Assembly: GCA_028386065.3 (NCBI GenBank)
Contig: JAKUCV010002298.1
Coordinates: forward strand, 29,344-93,343
Source: Turnera subulata
Taxonomy: Eukaryota; Streptophyta; Magnoliopsida; Malpighiales; Passifloraceae
Reading direction: 5' to 3'
Length of the DNA: 64,000 bases
Shown: positions 1-9,412 of the stretch, one piece after another
Layout of the letters: each line of letters begins with the position of its first letter
Position numbering within the stretch: position 1 is the stretch's first letter
The notes under the pieces: generated by a model
The model's input: the letters and a program-made list of their open reading frames with translations, nothing else
Told to the model about the DNA's origin: nothing
The model's database searches: none
Made by a program: the position numbers and the translations under genes

Positions 1-1283
1 GTGGATTGGGAATAGAATCTCTTCTTGAAAAGAATCAAAGTTTGTTATTCAAGTGGTTTTGGAAGTATATCCATTCACCCAATCAAGATTGTTTCAAACT
101 GATAAAGAATAAGTGCCAACTGCCCTCCGATTCCATTACTCCCTCTTTCAATCTCTCTAAATCCTCTCCCACTTGGAAAAATATTATTCTTTCATCATCT
201 TCTAACAGTGAAACATCTCTTTCTTTTGCAGATCAAATCGGCAAAAAAATAGGAAGTGGTGATCGCATTAGCTTTTGGATTGATGAGTGGTGTCCCCTTG
301 GTTCTTTGAAGTCTGCTTTCCCACGAATCTTTCAAAACTCCACGATCAAAAGTACATCACTTGCCGAAGTTTTCAGTCATTATAAGTCAATTCCCATTGA
401 GGCATGGCCATGGAGACGAAAGCTTTACTCATGGGAAAGGGAGGATGGTCTTCTTATCCTCTCAGAATTGCACAAGCTATCTCTTTCACCATCTTCATCT
501 GATTGCCTAACCTGGATCCCTGATAGCCAAAAGGGTTAAAGTGTGAAATCGGGCTATGATTTCTTACTTAAAAGCCTTTCTCCTCCAGTAAACATACCCA
601 ATGTCTGGCTTTCAATTCTACCTCAAAAAATTGAATGCTTTCTCTGGATGATCTTTATGGATGGCATACCCACTAGAGATTCATTGCACCATAGAGGTAT
701 TTTGCCTGAAAATAAATCAAAATGCCCCTTTTGCCTTGAGTACCGTGAAACCTCTTCTCATCTTTTCCTCCACTGCAAGTTTTCTTGGCATCTATGGCAA
801 CGCATTTGTAAATGGTGTGGTGTGCCTTGGATTGCCCCTGCCACATGCTCTTTATGGTACTCTCAATGGCCTCTGTTGTTGTACACAACTACAACAAATC
901 ATCGTGGTTGATTATTGGATCAGCAACCGCTTGGTCCATATGGTTACTGCGAAATGATCTTATATTCAATGGAAAAGAACCACACTGGGATACTTTGTTC
1001 GACCTCATCATAGTTAGAGCCACTTGCTGGATTAAAAGTATTCATCAGAGCTTTCCATATTCACCCAGTATGGTGATAGCTAATGCTAGCTGCCTTAAAT
1101 ATTGGAAAGGAGTGACCAAAAATCTCTTGTAACTTTACTCTGAACTCCTTAGGGAAGAGTTTTTTTTTTTTTGTAATTATTACTTTGAACTAAGTTTGTC
1201 AGTCTCTTACTGACTACTTAGCTTTTATCTTTTGTAATCTTTGTTTTATTTTTAATAAAGATCTCGATTAGGATCAAAAAAAA
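1..1283 (+). mobile_element. L1-type LINE, 3' part (cut by window start)
   Basis: This is the 3' end of a plant L1-type LINE. It holds the C-terminal part of ORF2, a 3' UTR with an AATAAAG-type end near 1254, and an A-run at 1276-1283. The same 3' architecture (TTAATAAA, then GATTAG/GTTAGCAT, then A-run) recurs in the other LINE copies of the window, at 10545, 36443 and 45283. The 5' part lies outside the window, so its full length cannot be judged. Confidence 0.85.
6..1132 (+). pseudogene. LINE ORF2 C-terminus (post-RT region and zf-RVT), broken
   Basis: Three overlapping open stretches (6-539, 543-911, 812-1132) give the post-RT connection region and the zf-RVT zinc-binding domain of a LINE ORF2. 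Landmarks are GSGDRISFWIDEWC near residue 80, then IECFLWMIFMDGIPTRD and CPFCLEYRETSSHLFLHC, with the paired Cys and His of zf-RVT. The final segment matches the family's end (SIWLLRNDLIFNGK). A stop at 537-539 and a frameshift near 860-910 break the frame, so no functional protein is expected. In an active LINE this region follows the reverse transcriptase. Confidence 0.85.
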
Positions 1284-1386
1284 GGGGTTGGTTCTATATA
1301 AAGAAGCAAACTAATTAAGTTTTTATATCACCAAAGAACATCCAAAGTTAGTTCAATATAAAAGCACGCTTTTCTGTCAATTAAGA

Positions 1387-1990
1387 TTTTTTTTTTGATG
1401 CTAACGAGATTTCTTTATTAATGAGATAGAAACAGAATAATTACAAAATCCACGTAAGAAGAAGGAATATACAAAAGAAACAGCAATTAACGGCGCCTAA
1501 GAGCCATGAGCAAGCAGGTGGAAATGCCTCTTTAGGCCATGCCAGTTCTTCAAAGTCTCTGCAGAAGCAATCACGTGAGAAACATTGAAGGGGAAGGAAG
1601 GCTGCATGGCTTTTATCCAGGAAGTGGCATGAATCAAACTGAGATCAACAATTCTATCCGAGGAAGCCATGGAATGAGTGAAGACCCTTCTATTACGTTC
1701 CAACCATAATGACCATAGGGTGGAGAAACCAATAGTGATCCATGAGGAGCGGCTGCACTGGTAGGGGGATAAAAAAGGCCAATGAGAAAGAAATTGAGTG
1801 AGAGAGGAAGGGGAGCACCAAGAAATACCCCACCACTTACAGATAGTACACCAGACTTTCCAAGAAAAGGGGCAACTCAGGAGCAGATGATCTCTTGACT
1901 CAAGAAGGGAGTTACAAAGGGGGCAGATTGATTCAGCAAGGGACACAATACCGCGGATGCGGAGATTATCCTTGGCGGGTATATACATCA
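1387..1990 (-). mobile_element. 5'-truncated LINE fragment
   Basis: On the minus strand this is a LINE 3' end. A T-run at 1387-1396 is followed by the reverse complement of the family's conserved terminus (GATGCTAACGA) and then by zf-RVT coding sequence. Truncation at about 1990 is typical of incomplete target-primed reverse transcription. I could not find a convincing target-site duplication. Confidence 0.8.
1497..1988 (-). pseudogene. LINE ORF2 zf-RVT terminus (163 codons, open)
   Basis: The open stretch encodes the zinc-binding end of a LINE ORF2: CPLCNSLLESRDHLLLSC near residues 22-39, followed by WKVWCTICKWWGISW and LWSLWLERNRRVF. These are the landmarks shared with the other LINE copies here. 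The frame is uninterrupted to its natural stop, but the endonuclease and RT domains are absent, so it is a dead-on-arrival fragment. It is closer to the 45-49 kb and 52-53 kb copies than to the copy at the window start. Confidence 0.8.
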
Positions 1991-2746
1991 GTTCTTCTTC
2001 CTTTTCTCTATACTAGAATAATCTCTTCTTGTGGCTCGACGCTACACCGTTGTGCCCAACGACACAATTTCTATGCAATGCAACGCGCCTCACTACTGTA
2101 CCCATTGCTAGTTGATTTTATATATATCAGTTGGTCATGGCTTTGCATCACCATTCCCGAGGGATCATTTTTGTCAGGGATATGGTTATTAAGCTTCTAC
2201 AATTGTACCTGTACATGGCATCAGCATACACAACTGTGAGCCAGGGACAGCAACTATAAAGTAGCATTTGAGAGAACCATGCTGGATGAAATTGTTAAAG
2301 GAGCAACTATACGCTTGCTCGGGTACCTTATCAACGGGGGGATGTAGTTGTTATCTTTGCATCTTCAAATTTTGGAGACGGCCTAATTGACGGGAACATC
2401 ATGAACAACTACTTCACGCACACCATGATAAGGTAGTATTTATTCCCGCTAAGAAATGCCTTAAATTTGAATGGAGAGGAAACGACCAACAGTGGAAAAA
2501 ATTACTGTAGAACTGGCCGGAAGGGCTACGGTCAGGAAGCAATGGACACAGCGAAACCGAAGGTGAAGGGAAGTTCAAGGCATCATGGCTAGACAGACTT
2601 GTCTTAAGGAAATGTTTGCTCATCAATGACTTTAATTAGTCTATGTAATAAAAGACAGATTGTACCAGAGGACATTAATTAATGCACTCATATGATGATA
2701 ATGCAATGAAAGCTTTCATTCTCAAAAAAAAAAAAAAAAAAAAAAA
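1991..2746. other. Unclassified retroposed sequence with poly(A) tail
   Basis: No coherent gene is visible. The stretch ends in a run of 23 A at 2724-2746 preceded by CATTCTC, which looks like the 3' end of a plus-strand retroposed sequence. Positions 2259-2290 repeat almost exactly a 32-bp patch of the minus-strand LINEs at about 10733 and 17178, so at least part is LINE-derived. A short translation reading RGDVVV near 2337 is too little to name a family. Confidence 0.4.
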
Positions 2747-3481
2747 GATAGACTTGTTTTATGAATATGTTGTTTATGTTATGTTCTGGAACTGCATAAC
2801 AATATAATTAAGCATGAGTCAGGATTTTGCAATGTTTCATTTGTAGGTCTTTTCTTTTATATCTGTAATCTAACAAGATTCCTCATTATGCAGTGATGAC
2901 AAGTTAAAAACAATGACACAACCCTTCTTTTGGCCTCTTTTTTTAGTCTGTGGAATTTGCTAACCAAACATACGCAGGGATGGGCTTATTTTACAAATTC
3001 TCGTCTTGATGCTTGTCTTATCCAAACAGAGTCTCACGCCTAATTGATCAGGTCTAAACTATCAATTGTAGGAAAATCAATTGAACGTTTAGTCCCTGAA
3101 TAACAGTATTGATGCCAGATTTGTACAACTAACAAATTTTAATATACTTTGGAGAAATTTGCTGTCTTTTTGGCAACTTAAAGAAAAATAGAAATACAGA
3201 GGAATAAACAATATCAAAATCCAAAGCTAATGAGCCAACTCATTTTTTGAAAACACAATCCATGCCAACTTATTGGGAGGTTGGTGCAGAACAGGAATAA
3301 AAACAAACTAAAAATTACAAACTGATGCCATATAAATATTACCAGAAAATAATTGAAACACTATATATATATGATTCTCAGGAAATGAAAACATGATCCA
3401 CATAATCTAACCGTACATAGTACAGTAGTATCTGTTTCTCTCCCATGTCAGATACCTTGTTCTCCATTACAAAGATCTTAA
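2747..3481. other. AT-rich intergenic region downstream of RALF
   Basis: I see no supported gene, repeat terminus or RNA gene here. The part nearest 3481 would hold the 3' UTR of the minus-strand RALF gene. Confidence 0.5.
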
Positions 3482-3820
3482 TCAGTAAAACCTGTAGCCC
3501 CTTGTGATCCTGCTGCATCCACGCCTGTAGGGGTTAACCCTTTGTCTAGGTTGGCAAGTGTAGTAGGATTCCCCTTTTCTCTTGCATGGAACATTGTTCT
3601 TTGCCAGGGCAGCGTAGCTAATGTATTTTTGTCTTTGTTCCAGAATCCTCCGACTTACGTCAGACTCCATCATCATTTCCTCCTCTTCGTCGATCTGATC
3701 CCCAACGAACCCACCCGGGAGAAGGGCCGCAATATTACTCTGCCTACTCTCACATGTTACCCTCTGCAACACCATGAATGTTGCCATAAAAGTACACAGA
3801 AGCCAAAATTTGAGAGCCAT
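3482..3820 (-). CDS. RALF-like secreted peptide precursor, lacking the fourth cysteine
   Basis: The 112-residue precursor has the full RALF layout: an N-terminal signal peptide (about residues 1-23), an acidic pro-region (DEEEEMMME, 44-52), an RRIL cleavage site for a site-1-type subtilase (57-60), then a mature peptide with YISY (66-69), NNVPC (75-79), YYTC (86-89) and NPYRRGCSRITR (96-107). RALF peptides act in the apoplast on CrRLK1L receptor kinases and LRX or LLG partners and cause alkalinisation and growth arrest. Family members normally have four cysteines in two disulfides. Here only Cys79, Cys89 and Cys102 remain, and the usual fourth (residue 108) is Gly because TGC reads GGC. The gene is intronless with a clear ATG. 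It may be a diverged functional peptide or an early pseudogene. A chimeric relic of the same gene lies at 15590-15817. Confidence 0.85.
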   Translation of the reverse strand: MALKFWLLCTFMATFMVLQRVTCESRQSNIAALLPGGFVGDQIDEEEEMMMESDVSRRILEQRQKYISYAALAKNNVPCKRKGESYYTCQPRQRVNPYRRGCSRITRGYRFY

Positions 3821-4210
3821 TGATCAATTTGAAACGTGGAAAGGTTGGAAAGAGGGCAGTAGTGTGGCTTATTAGCCCCTCTAGTGATTAACAGGAGATA
3901 ATTATGTTGGATAGATTAACTGGAGTGGAATTTTGGTGAATTCTTGGAAGTAAATTCTCACATTATTGGGTAATTAAAGGTTACTACTCCCATGCTTGCA
4001 TTGTGACAAGCCCTCTATTTACACTCATCCTTTCTCTTTTTTTCTTTTTTCTTATAAACAAAATGTTGTTGGACAGGTGCAATAGGAAATGGGCATGTGC
4101 AGTAGGGATGTGGGCGTCTGCATTCAGTGATCTACCTTAACACGAAGTACTCAATGGCAATTCCCATTCTCCCTATTGTCATCCTTTCATAACATGTAGT
4201 GTTTTAAGCA

Positions 4211-4215
4211 TTAGG
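4211..4215. repeat. Target-site duplication TTAGG (left)
   Basis: The five bases TTAGG precede TGTTGG at 4216 and recur at 10128-10132 after CCAACA. The uninterrupted sequence is seen in the paralogous block (GCATTAGGTACG near 16580), which confirms the boundary. Confidence 0.88.
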
Positions 4216-4235
4216 TGTTGGCTTTTTCTCGTACC

Positions 4236-4470
4236 AACATCGATGTTCTATTTTATAACATCGATGTTCTAAGAATCTTGATCGTCAATTAATCCGGCCG
4301 AACAACAAGAACATCGATGTTGTGTCAATAACATCGATGTTTGATGGCTATGTTGCACAAGAACATCGATGTTTCACTTAAAACATCGATGTTTGGTTGG
4401 CTCCCGGCTTTAAACAATTCGGCCGAATGCAAATAACATCGATGTTCTTACAAAAACATCGATGTTTTCT
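4236..4470. repeat. Eight-copy array of palindrome ACATCGATGT in LTR
   Basis: The self-complementary 10-mer ACATCGATGT, often extended to AACATCGATGTT, occurs eight times within about 235 bp with unequal spacing (first copies at 4237-4246 and 4258-4267). Fewer, partly mutated copies occur near 6145-6300 and 8025-8230. It may be a repeated protein-binding site or a source of RT template switching. No function is proven. Confidence 0.85.
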
Positions 4471-4531
4471 GGGAAATTTGCAGGAATCTGCAGAACTCAC
4501 ACAAGTTGATTTTCTGGGCTACTATTGCATT

Positions 4532-4681
4532 GGTTTTCTCTCAATTCACTCAATCTCTCGGCTCAAACACTAAATGAATCAATTAAGAAACATTTTGTTT
4601 TTCATTGGTTTTCTCTCAATTCACTCAATCTCTCGGCTCAAACACTAAATGAATCAATTAAGAAACATTTTTTGAAGTGAA
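4532..4681. repeat. 75-bp tandem duplication inside LTR 1
   Basis: A unit beginning GGTTTTCTCTCAATTCAC at 4532 restarts at 4607. LTR 2 has this sequence only once, so the duplication arose in this LTR copy. Confidence 0.85.
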
Positions 4682-5241
4682 ACATACTCAATGTACGTTT
4701 TTTTCACTTGATTGCAACTGATTACAAGACTCAATATATAGGCAGAAAATCAGCCTAAAAATCCAACTTGCTGCAGCAACTTGCATGCAGCCCATACCTT
4801 CTACCTATACTTCTTAGTGCAGCATGGAGAACCATAACCCACTAAGCTGATCTTCTTGGTTTGCTGAGCCTCCCAAGAATGATCAGATAACATAAAAAAA
4901 CTAAAACATTACAATAATGGTTACACATTTGAATTACTTCTAGAAACCACAATGGAGGGTGGCGCCAAAAGAAAACAGTTGCTGCAAATTACTGCAGCTT
5001 GTTCATATTTCCAACACTCCCCCATGAACAAGCTGCTCTTCAACTTCAACTTCATATTCAACTTCGACAAACCTCTTCAATAGCATGAACTGAATTCTTG
5101 TCAAAGACTTGGTGATCAGACTTGAAACTTCCCATCCTTTTTTTGTTTGTTTGTTTTTTTTTTTTTTGCAAGACATCTTCTTAGGAGTTGCAAAATCAAA
5201 CAATTCATAAAACTCTAATGACTTCTCTTCAATGCATCAAC

Positions 5242-6057
5242 TTAAACCTGTTCATCTTCAACTTCAACATGTTCTTCAACTGCTTGAGCCTGTTTCCAGA
5301 ACTGAAAGCTCTTCATCCTCTTTTTCCTTTTCCTTTTCCTGGTAAAATACCTTTTCCTATGTAGTTTGACATTTGAAGCATCAAACATATCATAGAACTC
5401 CAGTGATTCATCTTCAATGAGACTGTCAACCTTTTTCCACCATTCGGTTTTCTGGTTTTTACTTTTTCCATTCATCTCCAAAATTCCACAATCAACAAAC
5501 TCATCCACACATTTAATCTCAACAACATCAATTGTTGCAGGTAGTTTTATACCTGAACAATCATTTTCACACTCAACCTCAATTAATTTGCAATTGGAGA
5601 AATCTTTGAACTCCAAATACAAATTCTCACGAACAACAAATCCAACATCATCATTCTCCACAAATTTAATAGCACTTTCAAGACTATAATCTGTGAAAAA
5701 CTTATGAACCACAACATCATCATCAAAACATTCATCATTTTTAGAATGCTTACCAATGAACTCATCACTTTCACCATTGAAATTCAAATCAGAGCCATTT
5801 GTTACCTCTGTGTTTGAATCTTCCACAGGATCGTTACTGCAATCTTCCTCCTCAATTTCTTCATTTTCATTGTTCCCAAGCTCATCACTTTCAAGGAACA
5901 GAATCACTTGATTTTTGATAAATAATTTTTTGTCCGACAAATCCAAGCCGAACTCTTCTTCCAACTTATGGCTCAACATCTTTGTCGTCATTATATCGAG
6001 GTCTGAACATTGAAGAACTTCCCTCAACCTTTTAATGATCTTCCAATCAGAAACCAT
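5242..6057 (-). CDS. DEK_C-domain protein of LTR element, unit A (271 aa)
   Basis: The ORF begins with ATG 63 bp inside the internal region. Residues 7-55 resemble the DEK C-terminal-type helical domain found at the N-terminus of plant SWIB/MDM2-domain proteins: RLREVLQCSDL, then LEEEFGLDLSDKKLFIKNQV, with conserved Leu and Phe spacing. A long acidic middle (GNNENEEIEEEDC) follows, then a Lys/Arg cluster (YFTRKRKRKKRMK, about 234-246) that looks like a nuclear localisation signal. No SWIB domain follows. There is no similarity to gag or pol. I infer that an LTR element captured a host gene fragment. The product could bind DNA or chromatin, but expression is unknown. Unit B encodes a nearly identical protein. 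Confidence 0.7.
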   Translation of the reverse strand: MVSDWKIIKRLREVLQCSDLDIMTTKMLSHKLEEEFGLDLSDKKLFIKNQVILFLESDELGNNENEEIEEEDCSNDPVEDSNTEVTNGSDLNFNGESDEFIGKHSKNDECFDDDVVVHKFFTDYSLESAIKFVENDDVGFVVRENLYLEFKDFSNCKLIEVECENDCSGIKLPATIDVVEIKCVDEFVDCGILEMNGKSKNQKTEWWKKVDSLIEDESLEFYDMFDASNVKLHRKRYFTRKRKRKKRMKSFQFWKQAQAVEEHVEVEDEQV

Positions 6058-6108
6058 CTTCTTGGAGTCTAGCCAAACAAAAAAGGCAGGACCCGTAAAG
6101 AAAGAACC

Positions 6109-6122
6109 TGCTCCGCTACCAA
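6109..6122 (-). promoter_or_regulatory. Primer-binding site, unit A
   Basis: On the minus strand TGGTAGCGGAGCAG lies two bases inside the LTR boundary at 6124. It resembles the common plant initiator-Met PBS TGGTATCAGAGC and equals the PBS of units B and C and, over 13 bases, that of the copia element at 30147. Confidence 0.75.
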
Positions 6123-6123
6123 T

Positions 6124-6421
6124 TGTTGGCTTTTTCTTATACCAACATCGATGTTCTAATTTATAACATCAATGTTCTAAGAATCTTGATCTTCAATTAA
6201 TCCGGCCGAACGACAAGAACATCGATGTTGTGTCAATAACATCGATGTTGGATGGCTTTGTTGCACAAGAACATCAATGTTTCACTTAAAACATCGATAT
6301 TTTCGCAACTTTAAACAATTCGATGTTCTTGTCGTTCGGCCGGATTAATTGAAGATCAAGATTCTTAGAACATCAATGTTATAAAATAGAACATCGATGT
6401 TGGTATGAGTAAAAGCCAACG
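6124..6421. repeat. Head-to-head truncated LTR palindrome
   Basis: The first about 197 bp are the U5-side end of a minus-strand LTR (TGTTGGC..., 6124 to about 6320). They are followed directly by the last about 100 bp of a plus-strand LTR ending at 6421. The outer 100 bp are inverted repeats, with about six mismatches by eye, around a central 97-bp spacer. The final CA is mutated to CG. The junction falls at a CGAT inside one of the ACATCGATGT-like palindromes, which suggests fold-back priming there. Confidence 0.82.
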
Positions 6422-6423
6422 AT

Positions 6424-6437
6424 TGGTAGCGGAGCAG
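6424..6437 (+). promoter_or_regulatory. Primer-binding site, unit B
   Basis: TGGTAGCGGAGCAG begins two bases after the truncated LTR end at 6421. It is identical to the sites of units A and C. Confidence 0.75.
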
Positions 6438-6487
6438 CTTCTTTCTTTACGGGTCCTGCCTTTTTTGTTTGGCTAGACTCCAAGAAG

Positions 6488-7303
6488 ATGGTTTCTGATT
6501 GGAAGATCGTTAAAAGGTTGAGGGAAGTTCTTCAATGTTCAGACCTCGATACAATGACGACAAAGATGTTGTGCCATAAGTTGGAAGAAGAGTTCGGCTT
6601 GGATTTGTCGGACAAAAAATTGTTTATCAAAAATCAAGTGATTCTGTTCCTTGAAAGTGATGAGCTTGGGAACAATGAAAATGAAGAAATTGAGGAGGAA
6701 GATTGCAGTAACGATCCTGTGGAAGATTCAAACACAGAGGTAACAAATGGCTCTAATTTGAATTTCAATGGTGAAAGTGATGAGTTCATTGGTAAGCATT
6801 CTGAAAATGATGAATGTTTTGATGATGATGTTGTGGTTCATAAGTTTTTCACAGATTATAGTCTTGAAAGTGCTATTGAATTTGTGGAGAATGATGAAGT
6901 TGGATTTGTTGTTCGTCAAAATTTGTCTTTGGAGTTCAAAGATTTCTCCAATTGCAAATCAATTGAGGTTGAGTGTGAAAATGATTGTCAAGGTATAAAA
7001 CTACCTGCAACAATTGATGTTGTTGAGATTAAATGCGTGGATGAGTTTGTTGATTGTGGAATTTTGGAGATGAATGGAAAAAGTAAAAACCAGAAAATCG
7101 AATGGTGGAAAAAGGTTGACAGTCTCATTGAAGATGAATCACTGGAGTTCTATGATATGTTTGATGCTTCAAATGTCAAACTACATAGGAAAAGGTATTT
7201 TACCAGGAAAAGGAAAAGGAAAAAGAGGATGAAGAGCTTTCAGTTCTGGAAACAGGCTCAAGCAGTTGAAGAACATGTTGAAGTTGAAGATGAACAGATT
7301 TAA
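6488..7303 (+). CDS. DEK_C-domain protein of LTR element, unit B (271 aa)
   Basis: The ORF starts with ATG about 66 bp inside the internal region and equals unit A in length with few substitutions, for example KIVKRL for KIIKRL. The DEK_C-like domain covers residues 7-55, the acidic low-complexity middle about 60-220, and the basic KRKRKKRMK cluster about 236-246. Unit B lies between the head-to-head junction and the complete LTR 2. Preservation of a full reading frame in two of three units suggests either a recent origin of the array or selection on the protein. The function of the protein in the element's life cycle is unknown. Confidence 0.7.
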   Translation: MVSDWKIVKRLREVLQCSDLDTMTTKMLCHKLEEEFGLDLSDKKLFIKNQVILFLESDELGNNENEEIEEEDCSNDPVEDSNTEVTNGSNLNFNGESDEFIGKHSENDECFDDDVVVHKFFTDYSLESAIEFVENDEVGFVVRQNLSLEFKDFSNCKSIEVECENDCQGIKLPATIDVVEIKCVDEFVDCGILEMNGKSKNQKIEWWKKVDSLIEDESLEFYDMFDASNVKLHRKRYFTRKRKRKKRMKSFQFWKQAQAVEEHVEVEDEQI

Positions 7304-7530
7304 GTTGATGCATTGAAGAGAAGTCATTAGAGTTTTATGAATTGTTTGATTTTGCAACTGCTAAGAAGATGTCCTGCAAAGAAAAAAAAAACAAACAAAC
7401 AAAAAAACAAAAAAAAAGGATGGGAAGTTTCAAGTCTGATCACCAAGTCTTTGACAATAATTCAGTTCATGCTATTGAAGAGGTTTGTCGAAGTTGAATA
7501 TGAAGTTGAAGTTGAAGAGCAGCTTGTTCA

Positions 7531-7538
7531 TGGGGGAG
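7531..7538 (+). promoter_or_regulatory. Polypurine tract, unit B
   Basis: TGGGGGAG abuts the LTR start TGTTGG at 7539. It is the expected plus-strand primer site of an LTR retrotransposon. Confidence 0.8.
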
Positions 7539-8245
7539 TGTTGGAAATATGAACAAGCTGCAGTAATTTGCAGCAACAGTTTTCTTTTGGCGCCACCCTC
7601 CATTGTAGTTTCTAGAAGTAATTCAAATGTGTAACCATTATTGTAATGTTTTAGTTTTTTTATGTTATCTGATCATTCTTGGGAGGCTCAGCAAACCAAG
7701 AAGATCAGCTTAGTGGGTTATGGGTCTCCATGCTGCACTAAGAAGTATGGGTTGAAGGTATGGGCTGCATGCAAGTTGCTGCAGCAAGTTGGATTTTTAG
7801 GCTGATTTTCTGCCTATATATTAAGTCTTGTAATCAGTTGCAATCAAGTGAAAAAAACGTACATTGAGTATGTTTCACTTCAAAAAATGTTTCTTAATTG
7901 ATTCATTTAGTGTTTGAGCCGAGAGATTGAGTGAATTGAGAGAAAACAAATGAAACAGTAACCCAAAAAACCAACTTGAGTGTTCTTCAGTTTTCTGGAA
8001 ATTTTTCAATTTTTTCCCAAAAAATATCGATGTTGTAACCCCAACATCGATGTTATTTTTGTTCTGCCAAATTGTTTAAAGTTGCAAAAACATCGATGTT
8101 TTAAGTGAAACATTGATGTTCTTGTGCAATAAAGCCATCAAACATCGATGTTATTGACACAACATCGATGTTCTTGTCGTTCGGCCGGATTAATTGAAGA
8201 TCAAGATTCTTAGAACATCGATGTTGGTATGAGTAAAAGCCAACA
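7539..8245 (+). repeat. LTR 2, complete (707 bp)
   Basis: This LTR runs from TGTTGGAAATATG to AAAAGCCAACA and sits between a PPT and a PBS, so it serves as 3' LTR of unit B and 5' LTR of unit C. A TATATATTAA box at 7815-7824 marks the likely promoter. Near 7850 it carries an 8-bp inverted repeat, AAGTGAAA then TTTCACTT, 19 nt apart. That is the motif at which the hairpin at 9423-10127 closes. Confidence 0.85.
7815..7824 (+). promoter_or_regulatory. LTR promoter TATA box
   Basis: TATATATTAA lies in the middle of LTR 2. The corresponding position in the hairpin copy reads TATAAAT (about 9728). Transcription from here would cross unit C and the terminal hairpin. Confidence 0.5.
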
Positions 8246-8247
8246 AT

Positions 8248-8261
8248 TGGTAGCGGAGCAG
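8248..8261 (+). promoter_or_regulatory. Primer-binding site, unit C
   Basis: TGGTAGCGGAGCAG begins two bases after the intact LTR end CCAACA at 8245. Confidence 0.78.
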
Positions 8262-8311
8262 GTTCTTTCTTTACGGGTCCTGCCTTTTTTGTTTTGCTAG
8301 ATTCGAAGAAG

Positions 8312-9157
8312 ATGGTTTCTTATTGGAAGATCTTTAAAAGGTTGAGGGAAGTTCTTCAATGAGACCTCGATACAATGACGACAAAGATGTTGTGCCATAA
8401 GTTGGAAGAAGAGTTCGGCTTGGATTTGTCGGACAGAAAATTGTTTATCAAAAATCAAGTGATTCTGTTCCTTGAAAGTGATGAGCTTGGGAACAATGAA
8501 AATGAAGAAATTGAGGAGGAAGATTGCAGTAACATTCGTGTGGAAGATTCAAACACAGAGGTAACAAATGGCTCTGATATGAATTTCAATGGTGAAAGTG
8601 ATGAGTTCATTGGTAAGCATTCTGAAAATGATGAATGTTTTGATGATGATGTTGTGGTTGATAAGATTTTCACAGATTATAGTCTTGATAATGCTATTGA
8701 ATCTGTGGAAAGTGATGGCCTTGGATTATTTGATGAAGTGATTATGGTTGATGAGAGTCTTACTGGTTTTAGTGATGAACTTGTTGTGAAAAATGATAAT
8801 GTTGAATTTGTTATTTGTGAGAGTTTGTATTTGGAGTCCAAAGATTTCTCCAATTACAAATTAGTTGAAATAGAAAGTGAAAATGGTAGTTCAGGTTTCA
8901 AAACACCTGAAACAGAGAGTGTTGTTGAGATTGAATGTGTGGATGAGTTTGTTGATTGTGAAATTCTGAAAGTAAATGGAAATAGGAAAAACCAGAAAAT
9001 CAATGGGTGGAAAAAGGCTGGCAATCTCATTGAAGAAAAATCACTGGAGTTCTATGATATGTTTGATGCTTCAAATGTCAAACTACATAGGAAAAGGTAT
9101 TTTACCAGGGAAAGGAAAAAGAAAAAGAGGGTGAAGAGCTTTCAGTTCTGGAAATAG
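8312..9157 (+). pseudogene. DEK_C-domain ORF of LTR element, unit C (early stop)
   Basis: The original ATG at 8312 is followed by 16 codons and then TGA. Relative to unit B, three bases (TTC) are missing, so CAATGTTCAGAC became CAATGAGAC without a frame change. The next in-frame ATG (8375) opens 260 codons, which lose the first helix of the DEK_C-like domain. About 33 extra residues are present in the acidic middle (region of GLFDEVIMVDESLTGFSDE). The stop comes right after FQFWK, before the EEHVEVEDEQ tail of units A and B. It is a diverged family member rather than a copy of B. Confidence 0.72.
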
Positions 9158-9412
9158 GCTCAAACTATTGAAGAGCCTGTTGAAATTAAAGATGAACAGA
9201 TTTGAGTTAGAGTTTTATGATTTGTTTGATGTTTGCAACTCCTAAGAAAAGAAGATGTCTTGCAAAAAAAAAAAAAACAAAAAACAAAACAAAAAAAAGG
9301 GGATTATGAGGCTTCAAGTCTGTTCACCAAGTTTCTGGCAAGAATCCAGTTCATGCTGTTGAAGAGGTTTGTTGAAGTTGAATATGAAGTTGAAGTTGAA
9401 GTACAACTTGTT

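Larger units (their letters stand above)
3482..4215. repeat. Duplicated block, copy 1, part 1 (RALF plus upstream)
   Basis: The RALF 5' half and about 400 bp upstream are repeated at 15622-16225 in the same order and orientation. Copy 1 is split after TTAGG at 4211-4215 by the 5.9-kb composite LTR insertion, and continues at 10128 with the terpene synthase relic and a LINE. Confidence 0.75.
4216..5016 (-). repeat. LTR 1 of composite element (801 bp)
   Basis: The LTR runs from TGTTGG to CCAACA in both orientations, giving 6-bp terminal inverted repeats. On the minus strand its start directly follows the PPT (reverse complement CTCCCCCATG at 5017-5026). It contains eight copies of ACATCGATGT between 4236 and about 4470, a 75-bp tandem duplication at 4532-4681, and a TATA-like TATATA near 4733-4741 placed for minus-strand transcription. 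LTR 2 (7539-8245) is its homologue without the tandem duplication. Confidence 0.88.

Noticed and set aside
2330..2360. RGDVVV-like peptide suggesting a signal-peptidase (IMP) relic
   Set aside because: Only a few residues match, with no supporting catalytic Ser/Lys context.
4236..4470. CRISPR-like array
   Set aside because: The repeat is a 10-12-bp palindrome with short irregular spacers inside a plant LTR, and no cas genes exist.
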